Source: Streptomyces sp. A012304
Lineage (GTDB): Bacteria; Actinomycetota; Actinomycetes; Streptomycetales; Streptomycetaceae
Assembly (NCBI RefSeq): GCF_026008495.1
Contig: NZ_BQUN01000068.1
Location: 201,926-265,925, forward strand
Length of the DNA stretch: 64,000 nucleotides
Direction: 5' to 3'
Position 1 is the stretch's first letter; every line of letters starts with the position of its first letter. Of this stretch, positions 56,968 through 64,000 are shown in pieces. The notes beneath the pieces are model-generated. The model made no database searches and was not told where the DNA came from. It saw only the letters and a program-made list of their open reading frames with translations. Made by a program: the position numbers and the translations under genes.

Positions 56968-58182
56968 ATGACGTTCTCTCTCGGCATCGTCGGCGCCGGC
57001 CAGTTCTCCGGCCAGTTCGCCACGCTGTTCCAGGCCCACCCCGGCGTCGGCGACGTTCACGTCACCGACCTGCTGCCCGAGCGGGCCGAGCAACTCGTCG
57101 CGGCCCAGGGGCTGGCGGGCACCTTCCCGTCGTACGACGCGATGCTCCAGTCGCCGGCCGTCGACGCGGTCGCGATCTTCACCCAGCGCTGGACGCACGG
57201 CCCGCTCGTGCTGCGGGCCCTGAACGCCGGCAAGCACGTCTACTCCGCGGTGCCCATGGCGATCACCACCGAGGAGATCGCGGCGATCATCGACGCGGTC
57301 AAGGCGACCGGACTGACGTACATGATGGGCGAGACCAGCCAGTACAACCCGGCCACGGTCCACGCCCGGAACCAGATCGCCCAGGGCGCCTTCGGCCGGC
57401 TCTTCTACGCCGAGGGCGACTACGTCCACGACATGGACCTCGGGTTCTACGACGCGTACCGCTACAGCGGCGGCGAGAACTGGAAGGCGACCGCCAGCTA
57501 CCCCCCGCTGCTCTACCCGACGCACTCGGTGGGCGGGGTGCTGGGCGCCTGGCAGACGCACGCCGTCAGCGTCTCGGCGATAGGCGTCGTGGACGACCGG
57601 GGCGACGGCGTCTTCGACCGGGAGGTCAGCCAGTTCGGCAACGACGTCTCCAACGCCACCGCGCTGTTCGAGGTGGCGGGCGGCGGATCGTTCCGCACGA
57701 ACGAGTTCCGGCGGGTCGGCTACCCCTCGCACATCCGGGAGTCCCGTTTCCGCTTCTTCGGCACGGAGGCGAGCATGGAGCAGCTCGCCACGGTGGCCCT
57801 GTGGCAGGACAAGAAGGGCGTACAGGACATCAGCGAGCTGCTGGAGCCCAAGCCGACCATGTCCCCCGACGACCCCTCGCTCCAGCACATCGCGCCGGAG
57901 CTGCGGGCCGCCTTCACCTCCGGCTCGGCGCCGGTGCACGACCGGTCGCGGCTGCCGCGGGAGTTCGACCACCTGCACAACGGGCACGAGGGCAGCCACC
58001 ACTTCCTGGTGGACGACTTCGTGACCGCGGTCACCACCCGGAGCCTGCCGACGGTGAACGCGTGGGTCGCGGCCCGCTACACCCTGCCGGGCATCATCGC
58101 CCACGAGTCCGCACGGCAGGGCGGAGCACGGCTGGAGATCCCGGACTTCGGGGACGCGCCGGGGACCGTCGAAGCGGGCTAG
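56968..58182 (+). CDS. Gfo/Idh/MocA-family oxidoreductase
   Basis: A 404-residue NAD(P)-dependent oxidoreductase. The Rossmann motif is LGIVGAGQFSGQFATLF, and the Lys position of the usual EKP motif is replaced (SAVPMAITTEEI). HSVGGVLGAWQTHAVSV and a late His-rich segment (FDHLHNGHEGSHHFL) may hold catalytic histidines. As last gene of the importer operon it probably oxidises the imported sugar or polyol. Confidence 0.9.
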   Translation: MTFSLGIVGAGQFSGQFATLFQAHPGVGDVHVTDLLPERAEQLVAAQGLAGTFPSYDAMLQSPAVDAVAIFTQRWTHGPLVLRALNAGKHVYSAVPMAITTEEIAAIIDAVKATGLTYMMGETSQYNPATVHARNQIAQGAFGRLFYAEGDYVHDMDLGFYDAYRYSGGENWKATASYPPLLYPTHSVGGVLGAWQTHAVSVSAIGVVDDRGDGVFDREVSQFGNDVSNATALFEVAGGGSFRTNEFRRVGYPSHIRESRFRFFGTEASMEQLATVALWQDKKGVQDISELLEPKPTMSPDDPSLQHIAPELRAAFTSGSAPVHDRSRLPREFDHLHNGHEGSHHFLVDDFVTAVTTRSLPTVNAWVAARYTLPGIIAHESARQGGARLEIPDFGDAPGTVEAG

Positions 58183-58294
58183 CGTCCACGCCGCGGCGGC
58201 GTCCCTTCAGTGGGCGCGCCGGCCCTCCGCCCAGCGCCGCCGCAGCGCCCGTCCACCCGCCGTCAGACGTGCGGACGGTCCGCCGGGACCCCGC

Positions 58295-59809
58295 TCACCG
58301 CCCCAGGAACACCGGATTCGTGAACGCCGCCAGTGCCCCCGGGAGGGGGCCCGTCGCCACCTCGTGGCGGAGTTCCGCTCGGACGTACGCCGCGTAGGAG
58401 GGGGTCGTCCGCCATTCCACGGTGCCGGTGCCGGAGACCGGGAGCGGGGCGGAGGTGTGGAGGACGCCCTGGTCGGTGACGAGGCGGACGGTGCAGCGGG
58501 GGGCGCCGGAGACGGTCAGGCGGACGGTGACCGGGGTGTCCGGGGGCACCGGGAGGCGCTCGCCGATGCCGGCCTGTTCGCCCCGGCCGCCCGTGGCCGT
58601 GAGGGTCAGGGACAAGGAAGACGACTCGGCCACGTAGGAGCGGCCCGCCCGGATGCCCTCCTGGATCGCCTCGCGGGTCAGGTCGTCGGCCAGGACGACC
58701 GTCTGGGGGAGGCCGACCACGTCCGGAGCGCGGTGGGCGTCGCTGTTGCCCATCGCCGGGATCCAGTCCCGCCGGCCCTGACGCACCCCGGCCACGAGCA
58801 TCGCGTCCCAGTCGGCGAGCGCCACCTCGTCGTCCGGCGTGTAGGGGCCGTTCCAGACCTCCACCGCGTCCGCCTCCCCGAAGCCGAACTTCCAGCCGCA
58901 GCCGATGCAGGTGGCGTGCGGGTGGGCCGGGACGACCAGGCCGCCCGCCCGGCGGATCCGGTGGGCGAAACGGCCGAAGCGGTTGTCGCGGGCCCGGTAG
59001 CGCCAGTCGACGAAGGTGCCGGGGTCCGTGCCCAGCGCCAGGACGTGGCCGTTGCGTGTCGTGACCTCCTCGCCGAGCAGCACCAGCAGGTCGTCGCCCG
59101 CCACGTCCGCCCAGTGGGCGTGCCCCGCGTGCGTGTTGTGCTCCGACGTGTTGATGAAGTCCAGCCCCGCCGCCCGCGCCAGCGCCCCGATCTCGGCGGG
59201 CGTGCGGCGGCCGTCCGAGTACCAGGAGTGCAGATGGCAGTCGCCCCGGTACCAGGCCCGGCCCCGGCCCCTCGCCCGCGTGGGCGGGTACTCCGGCGGC
59301 ACGGCCTCGCCCGGCTCGCCGTAGGTCAGCGTCACGGTGACCTCGTACGACAGTCCCTGCGGCGCCACCGTGTAGGGGCCGAGGGCGATGCGCCAGGTGC
59401 CGGGGCGCACGGGACCGGGGACGTACCCGGGCGTCGCCTCGTCCGCGCGGAGGAAGAACTCCGTGCGCGCGCCCCCCGACCAGCCCCGGAAGCCCGCACC
59501 GCCCAGCTCGGTGCCGCGTTCGTCGAAGACGCCGATGTCGAGCGCGTTGCCGGGCGTGCCGGCGGGCACGGGCGGGCGGTCGTAGCCGTACGCGACCCTC
59601 AGCTCCCGTACCCCGGACGGAACCTCCACCGGCAGGTAGACGAAGTCCGGTGACCCGGGGGGCAGGGTTCCCCGGATCGTCTTCGTCTCCCGGTCCTGAC
59701 CGGAGGCCGCCGCGAAGCTCACGCCTCCCAACGTAAGCGCGGCGGCGGCCCCCGTCACGAACAGCGCGCGTCTCCCGATACCTGCTTCGTCGCTCACGTC
59801 GCCACCCAT
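58295..59809 (-). CDS. Tat-exported PHP-type CehA/McbA-family metallohydrolase
   Basis: A 504-residue protein. The twin-arginine signal GIGRRALFVTGAAAALTLGG leads a beta-sandwich region, then a PHP metal-binding core: GDCHLHSWYSDG, DFINTSEHNTHAGHAHW, LLGEEVTT, VVPAHPHA and GNSDAHRA. The CehA/McbA group contains secreted phosphoesterases and an aryl-carbamate hydrolase, so the substrate is open. The ATG at 59809 is used; a GTG at 59797 is an alternative with a slightly better ribosome site. Confidence 0.87.
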   Translation of the reverse strand: MGGDVSDEAGIGRRALFVTGAAAALTLGGVSFAAASGQDRETKTIRGTLPPGSPDFVYLPVEVPSGVRELRVAYGYDRPPVPAGTPGNALDIGVFDERGTELGGAGFRGWSGGARTEFFLRADEATPGYVPGPVRPGTWRIALGPYTVAPQGLSYEVTVTLTYGEPGEAVPPEYPPTRARGRGRAWYRGDCHLHSWYSDGRRTPAEIGALARAAGLDFINTSEHNTHAGHAHWADVAGDDLLVLLGEEVTTRNGHVLALGTDPGTFVDWRYRARDNRFGRFAHRIRRAGGLVVPAHPHATCIGCGWKFGFGEADAVEVWNGPYTPDDEVALADWDAMLVAGVRQGRRDWIPAMGNSDAHRAPDVVGLPQTVVLADDLTREAIQEGIRAGRSYVAESSSLSLTLTATGGRGEQAGIGERLPVPPDTPVTVRLTVSGAPRCTVRLVTDQGVLHTSAPLPVSGTGTVEWRTTPSYAAYVRAELRHEVATGPLPGALAAFTNPVFLGR

Positions 59810-60081
59810 GCCCGCAACCGTTCCCCTCGGAGGTGAACCTCCAAGGAAGGGAAGGAGAAACCATGGGCGTCGGAGGGTCGGAAGGAAGGGTGATGCTCGC
59901 GGTCCCGCCGGGGTGGGCGGTGATGCGCCGGTGGCCGGGGCGCCGCGACCGAGGAGACCTGGGTGGACAGCGGAGGCGCGTTCTGACGGCGCCGCCGCCC
60001 CGGATGCCGACCGGTCGGTATGGACAGGGGCCCTTTCTCCCGGTACAGATGACGATGTCAGCCGCGACGAAAGGCCCCGCC
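59810..60081. other. Divergent gap before the LLM gene
   Basis: A 272-bp region between the PHP gene and the LLM oxidoreductase. It contains GAAGGAAGG-type purine runs and TGAC-GAT-GTCA (60050-60060), a palindrome like the regional operator but with a 3-bp rather than 5-bp centre. No gene is supported here. Confidence 0.4.
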
Positions 60082-60927
60082 ATGCGCATCGCCGTCACCG
60101 TCTTCCTCACCGACGAGACGATCACCCCGACCCGCCTCGCCCGGGAGCTGGAACAGCGCGGGTTCGCGGGGCTCTACCTGCCCGAGCACACGCACATCCC
60201 GCAGGAGCGCACCACGCCCTACCCGGCGGGCGGCGAACTGCCCCGCGAGTACGGCCGTACCCTCGACCCCTTCGTCGCCCTCGGGCAGGCGGCGGCGGTG
60301 ACGGAGACGCTCGGGCTCGGCACCGGCATCACCCTCGTCGCCCAGCACGACCCGATCGACCTCGCCAAGCAGATCGCGACCCTCGACCACCTCTCCGGCG
60401 GCCGGTTCACGCTCGGCCTCGGCTACGGCTGGAACGTCGAGGAGGCCGCCGACCACGGCGTCGCCTGGCGGACCCGCCGGGAACTCGTCAGAGACCGCAT
60501 GGGCCTCATGCGCGCCCTCTGGAGCGACGAACCCACCCCCTACGACGGCCCGTTCGCGAGTGTCCGGGCCAGCCACGCCCACCCCAAGCCGGTGCAGAAG
60601 CCGCGCGGGCCGGTCGTCGGCCCCCGCACCCTGATCGGCGGGGCGGCCGGCCCCAAGCTGTTCGCCCACATCTGCGAGTACGCCGACGGCTGGCTGCCGA
60701 TCGGCGGGCGCGGTCTGTCGGAGTCCCTGCCGGTGCTGCGGGCGGCGTGGGCCGACGCGGGCCGTGAGCCGGAGGCCCTCCAGGTCGTCCCGTACGCGGT
60801 CCACCCGAGCCCCGGCAAGCTCGCGCACTACGCGGACCTCGGCATCGAGGAGGTCGTCGTGCAGCTGCCGCCGGAGGGGGAGGCGGGAATCCTGCGGGCG
60901 CTGGACGCGTACGCGTCATACGTCTGA
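60082..60927 (+). CDS. Luciferase-like (LLM) F420-dependent oxidoreductase
   Basis: A 281-residue LLM-class enzyme. MRIAVTVFLTDETITP, GLYLPEHTHIP, KQIATLDHLSGGRFTLGLGYGWNVEE and GGAAGPKLFAHICEYADGWLPIGG are typical of the F420-dependent Rv-type subgroup. The ATG at 60082 matches the first strand; longer upstream in-frame starts add non-conserved sequence. A single gene near fbiC. Confidence 0.9.
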   Translation: MRIAVTVFLTDETITPTRLARELEQRGFAGLYLPEHTHIPQERTTPYPAGGELPREYGRTLDPFVALGQAAAVTETLGLGTGITLVAQHDPIDLAKQIATLDHLSGGRFTLGLGYGWNVEEAADHGVAWRTRRELVRDRMGLMRALWSDEPTPYDGPFASVRASHAHPKPVQKPRGPVVGPRTLIGGAAGPKLFAHICEYADGWLPIGGRGLSESLPVLRAAWADAGREPEALQVVPYAVHPSPGKLAHYADLGIEEVVVQLPPEGEAGILRALDAYASYV

Positions 60928-60972
60928 CCGGCCGGCCGCGCATCTGGTCCGTCCGCCGCGGCGACCGGTCGT

Positions 60973-61656
60973 CTAGTCGTCCCCGGCGACGCCCTTCCCC
61001 GACGGTCCGAAGTCGTCCGGCGTCAGATTCTCGCCGGCCAGTCCGAGGTCGCCCTTCTTCCAGCCGGGGTCCACGGCGCAGGACGTGGAGGCGTCGCCGC
61101 TGAAGTAGTCGCGGTCCGCGTACCACTGGAAGGACACCCGCTCCTCGCCGTCCGAGCGGGAGGCGAACAGGGACCAGTAGTCCCCGGAGACGTTCTCCCG
61201 GTAGGAGCTGATCTCCCAGCCGGTCTTCTTGAGGTGGTCGTGCAGCCGGCGCAGGGCGGGGACCGCCTGTTCGGCGGGGACGTCGTCGAGCGCCCACTCG
61301 TGACTCATGCGGTAGGCGCCGTCGACGGTCTCGTCGGTCATGCCGCCCCGGTAGCAGTAGCCCGAGCTGAGCGTGTTCTCGGTGGAGACGCCCAGCTCCT
61401 CGACACCCGGCGGGATGGTGCGCGTGAACCCCAGCACGTCGTACGCCTCCCGGGAGCGGTCGACGGCGCGGGCCGCCATCTCCTCGGGGGCGACGCGCGG
61501 GAAGTCCGACGCGTCCTTCGTCACCACGGCGAGCCAGACGAGGAAGGCGATCACGAGGAGCAGCGGTACGGCGACGAGCACGGCGCAGCCGATGCCGACG
61601 GCCCGCGCGACGGAGCGGCGGGCGGGGGCGGGGGCGATGGTGATCTCCTCGGGCAT
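60973..61656 (-). CDS. Hypothetical membrane-anchored protein
   Basis: A 227-residue protein with one N-terminal transmembrane helix (GIGCAVLVAVPLLLVIAFLVWLAVV, about residues 19-43) and an extracytoplasmic domain with two Cys (GYCYRGG and TSCAVDPGWKK). It is of the type often encoded beside housekeeping genes in Streptomyces. Function unknown. It is divergent from fbiC. Confidence 0.85.
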   Translation of the reverse strand: MPEEITIAPAPARRSVARAVGIGCAVLVAVPLLLVIAFLVWLAVVTKDASDFPRVAPEEMAARAVDRSREAYDVLGFTRTIPPGVEELGVSTENTLSSGYCYRGGMTDETVDGAYRMSHEWALDDVPAEQAVPALRRLHDHLKKTGWEISSYRENVSGDYWSLFASRSDGEERVSFQWYADRDYFSGDASTSCAVDPGWKKGDLGLAGENLTPDDFGPSGKGVAGDD

Positions 61657-61789
61657 GGCTGGACCGTAGACCGGCCGAGGCGCCCGGCGTATCGGTACGG
61701 CCGCGCACCGGCATGGGTACGCGTACTCAGGTTCCGCACGGCCGCCGACCGCGCCCCGCGCCCGGAAACCGTGATCGTATGCTCGGAGG

Positions 61790-64000
61790 ATGACGACCTC
61801 CGAGACCTCCGGAACCGGCCCCGCCGACCGCCCCGGCGGCACCGGCCCGACCGAGAACTCCCTGCGTCGCGCCCTCAAACGCGCCCGGGACGGTGTCGCC
61901 CTCGACGTCGGGGAGGCGGCGGTCCTGCTCCAGGCGCGCGGCGATGCCCTGGACGACCTCGTCGCGTCCGCCGGACGGGTGCGGGACGCGGGCCTGGAGA
62001 CGGCCGGCCGGCCCGGTGTCATCACGTACTCGAAGAGTGTTTTCATCCCCCTGACCCGGTTGTGCCGGGACAAGTGCCACTACTGCACGTTCGTCACCGT
62101 CCCCGGCAAGCTCAGGCGCGCCGGGCACGGCATGTTCATGTCCCCGGACGAGGTCCTGGACATCGCCCGCAAGGGCGCGGCCCTCGGCTGCAAGGAAGCC
62201 CTCATCACCCTCGGCGACAAGCCCGAGGACCGCTGGCCGGAGGCGCGCGAGTGGCTCGACGCGCACGGCTACGACGACACCATCGCCTACGTCCGCGCCG
62301 TCTCCGTGCTGATCCTGGAGGAGACGGGCCTGCTGCCCCACCTCAACCCGGGCGTCATGTCCTGGACCGACTTCCAGCGCCTCAAGCCCGTGGCCCCGTC
62401 GATGGGCATGATGCTGGAGACCACCGCCACCCGCCTGTGGTCCGAGCCCGGCGGCCCCCACCACGGCTCCCCGGACAAGGAGCCCGCCGTCCGCCTGCGG
62501 GTGCTGGAGGACGCGGGCCGTTCGTCGGTCCCCTTCACCTCCGGGATCCTCATCGGGATCGGCGAGACGTACGAGGAGCGCGCGGAGTCGCTGTTCGCGC
62601 TGCGGAAGGTCTCCCGCGCCTACCACGGCATCCAGGAGCTGATCATCCAGAACTTCCGCGCCAAGCCCGACACGGCGATGCGCGGCATGCCCGACGCCGA
62701 ACTCGACGAACTGGTCGCCGCGGTGGCCGTCGCCCGGCACATCATGGGCCCGTCCGCCTGCATCCAGGCCCCGCCGAACCTCGTCGACAGCGAGTACGAG
62801 CGGCTGATCGCGGCCGGCGTCGACGACTGGGGCGGTGTCTCCCCGCTCACCATCGACCACGTCAACCCCGAGCGCCCCTGGCCGCAGATCGAGGAACTCG
62901 CCGCCCGCTCCCGGGCCGCCGGCTTCGAGCTGCGCGAACGGCTCTGCGTCTACCCGGAGTTCGTCACCCGCGGCGAACCCTGGCTGGACCCGCGGCTGCT
63001 GCCGCACGTGCGCGCGCTGGCCGACCCGGCGACCGGCCTGGCCCGCCCCGAGGCCCTCCCGCAGGGGCTGCCGTGGCAGGAGCCGGACGAGGTGTTCGAG
63101 GCGTCCGGCCGCACCGACCTGCACCGCGCCATCGACACCGACGGCCGCACCACCGACCGCCGTGACGACTTCGACGAGGTGTACGGCGACTGGGGCGCCC
63201 TGCGCGAGGCCGCCGCCCCCGGCATGGCACCGCAGCGCATCGACACCGACGTACGCCAGGCCCTCGCCACGGCCGCCGACGACCCGACGAAACTGACCGA
63301 CGACGAGGCCCTCGCCCTGCTGCACGCGGACGGCCCGGCCCTGGACGCCCTGTGCCGGGTGGCCGACGACGTGCGCAGGTCGGCGGTCGGCGACGACGTC
63401 ACCTACATCGTCACCCGCAACATCAACTTCACCAACGTCTGCTACACCGGCTGCCGTTTCTGCGCCTTCGCGCAGCGCCGCACCGACGCCGACGCCTACA
63501 CCCTCTCCCTGGAGCAGGTGGCGGACCGCGCCCAGCAGGCCTGGGAGGTCGGCGCGGTGGAGGTCTGCATGCAGGGCGGCATCCACCCCGACCTGCCCGG
63601 CACGGCGTACTTCGACATCGCGCGGGCGGTGAAGGAGCGCGTCCCCGGCATGCATGTGCACGCCTTCTCCCCGATGGAGGTCGTCAACGGCGCCACCCGC
63701 ACCGGCCTGTCCCTCCGCGAGTGGCTGACGGCGGCGAAGGAAGCCGGCCTCGACAGCATCCCCGGCACGGCCGCGGAGATCCTCGACGACGAGGTCCGCT
63801 GGGTCCTGACCAAGGGCAAACTGCCGACGGCCACCTGGATCGAGGTGATCACCACCGCCCACGAGGTGGGCATCCGCTCGACGTCGACCATGATGTACGG
63901 CCATGTGGACCAGCCCCGTCACTGGCTCGGCCACCTGCGCACCCTGGCCCGGATCCAGCAACGCACGGGCGGCTTCACCGAGTTCGTCACCCTGCCGTTC
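61790..64000 (+). CDS. fbiC: FO synthase FbiC, C-terminus beyond the window
   Basis: Bifunctional radical SAM enzyme making the deazaflavin FO of coenzyme F420 from tyrosine and the flavin precursor 5-amino-6-ribitylamino-uracil. The N-terminal CofG half has CRDKCHYC, the C-terminal CofH half CYTGCRFC. 737 codons are present of an expected total near 860. The ATG at 61790 has GGAGG directly touching it and TATGCT (61778-61783) 6 nt upstream, so a leaderless start is likely. F420 made here would serve the LLM, DUF385 and PPOX proteins in the window. Confidence 0.95.
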   Translation, partial: MTTSETSGTGPADRPGGTGPTENSLRRALKRARDGVALDVGEAAVLLQARGDALDDLVASAGRVRDAGLETAGRPGVITYSKSVFIPLTRLCRDKCHYCTFVTVPGKLRRAGHGMFMSPDEVLDIARKGAALGCKEALITLGDKPEDRWPEAREWLDAHGYDDTIAYVRAVSVLILEETGLLPHLNPGVMSWTDFQRLKPVAPSMGMMLETTATRLWSEPGGPHHGSPDKEPAVRLRVLEDAGRSSVPFTSGILIGIGETYEERAESLFALRKVSRAYHGIQELIIQNFRAKPDTAMRGMPDAELDELVAAVAVARHIMGPSACIQAPPNLVDSEYERLIAAGVDDWGGVSPLTIDHVNPERPWPQIEELAARSRAAGFELRERLCVYPEFVTRGEPWLDPRLLPHVRALADPATGLARPEALPQGLPWQEPDEVFEASGRTDLHRAIDTDGRTTDRRDDFDEVYGDWGALREAAAPGMAPQRIDTDVRQALATAADDPTKLTDDEALALLHADGPALDALCRVADDVRRSAVGDDVTYIVTRNINFTNVCYTGCRFCAFAQRRTDADAYTLSLEQVADRAQQAWEVGAVEVCMQGGIHPDLPGTAYFDIARAVKERVPGMHVHAFSPMEVVNGATRTGLSLREWLTAAKEAGLDSIPGTAAEILDDEVRWVLTKGKLPTATWIEVITTAHEVGIRSTSTMMYGHVDQPRHWLGHLRTLARIQQRTGGFTEFVTLPF

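Noticed and set aside
60050..60060. TGAC-GAT-GTCA upstream of the LLM gene as another regulon site
   Set aside because: The centre is 3 bp instead of 5 bp, so it would not present the arms in the same geometry.
1..64000. tRNA, rRNA, CRISPR arrays, insertion sequences, phage attachment sites, riboswitches
   Set aside because: I looked for cloverleaf-like repeats, regular spacer arrays, transposase-like proteins and conserved riboswitch leaders and saw none.

Overview
The window reads as chromosomal DNA of a Streptomyces or a close relative. GC content is very high with strong G/C third-codon bias, GTG and TTG starts are common, and many genes are coupled by GTGA or ATGA stop/start overlaps. 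The afsK, afsS and afsR regulators and several F420-linked enzymes, including the cofactor gene fbiC, point the same way. I see no rRNA, tRNA, CRISPR array, transposase or phage gene.

Region 1 (1-6494) holds a divergent TetR repressor/MFS exporter pair, a membrane-anchored hypothetical, a GNAT acetyltransferase, a Ycf48-like propeller and a complete glutamyl-tRNA synthetase.

Region 2 (6597-20936) is the most unusual part. It is one minus-strand run of 15 tightly packed genes, ended by a perfect 14-bp hairpin at 6524-6560. In transcription order they encode a TauD/TfdA dioxygenase, a cupin, a radical SAM/SPASM enzyme, a nucleotide-sugar dehydrogenase, a 418-residue protein of no recognised family, a PIG-L deacetylase, a xylose-isomerase-like TIM barrel, a left-handed beta-helix acyltransferase, a GluRS-like protein that has lost both ATP signature motifs, an FkbM methyltransferase, a cytochrome P450, its ferredoxin, a SerRS-like amino acid:carrier-protein ligase, an AAC(3)-fold acyltransferase and a carrier protein fused in frame to an F420-type PPOX domain. 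It looks like a biosynthetic operon for an oxidised amino-sugar decorated with an amino acid. It has no PKS or NRPS module, no dedicated glycosyltransferase, no transporter and no regulator. I cannot match it to a described pathway.

Region 3 (21283-24761) has an expansin-like secreted protein, pdxH and a beta-propeller protein. A 40-bp tandem repeat lies between the last two.

Region 4 (24776-52259) mixes CoA-dependent catabolism with regulation. Two SCP2-type thiolases, an acyl-CoA dehydrogenase, an enoyl-CoA hydratase, a DUF35 protein, an acyl-CoA synthetase, two amidohydrolases, two luciferase-like F420 oxidoreductases, an SDR and an aldehyde dehydrogenase form several operons. Five of their promoter regions share the 15-bp palindrome CTGAC-N5-GTCAG (seven copies), so they probably form one regulon acting on a hydrophobic, perhaps steroid-like, acid. 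Within this stretch lie afsK (30802), afsS (38636) with an 11-bp-spaced AfsR-type box, and afsR (39064), plus LysE, Lrp, TetR and LuxR genes and two secreted proteins of unknown role.

Region 5 (52339-64000) holds a ROK repressor divergent from a sugar ABC importer (two permeases, a lipoprotein binding protein) and a Gfo/Idh/MocA oxidoreductase. These are followed by a Tat-exported PHP-type metallohydrolase, another F420-type oxidoreductase, a membrane protein and the start of fbiC, which runs off the right edge.
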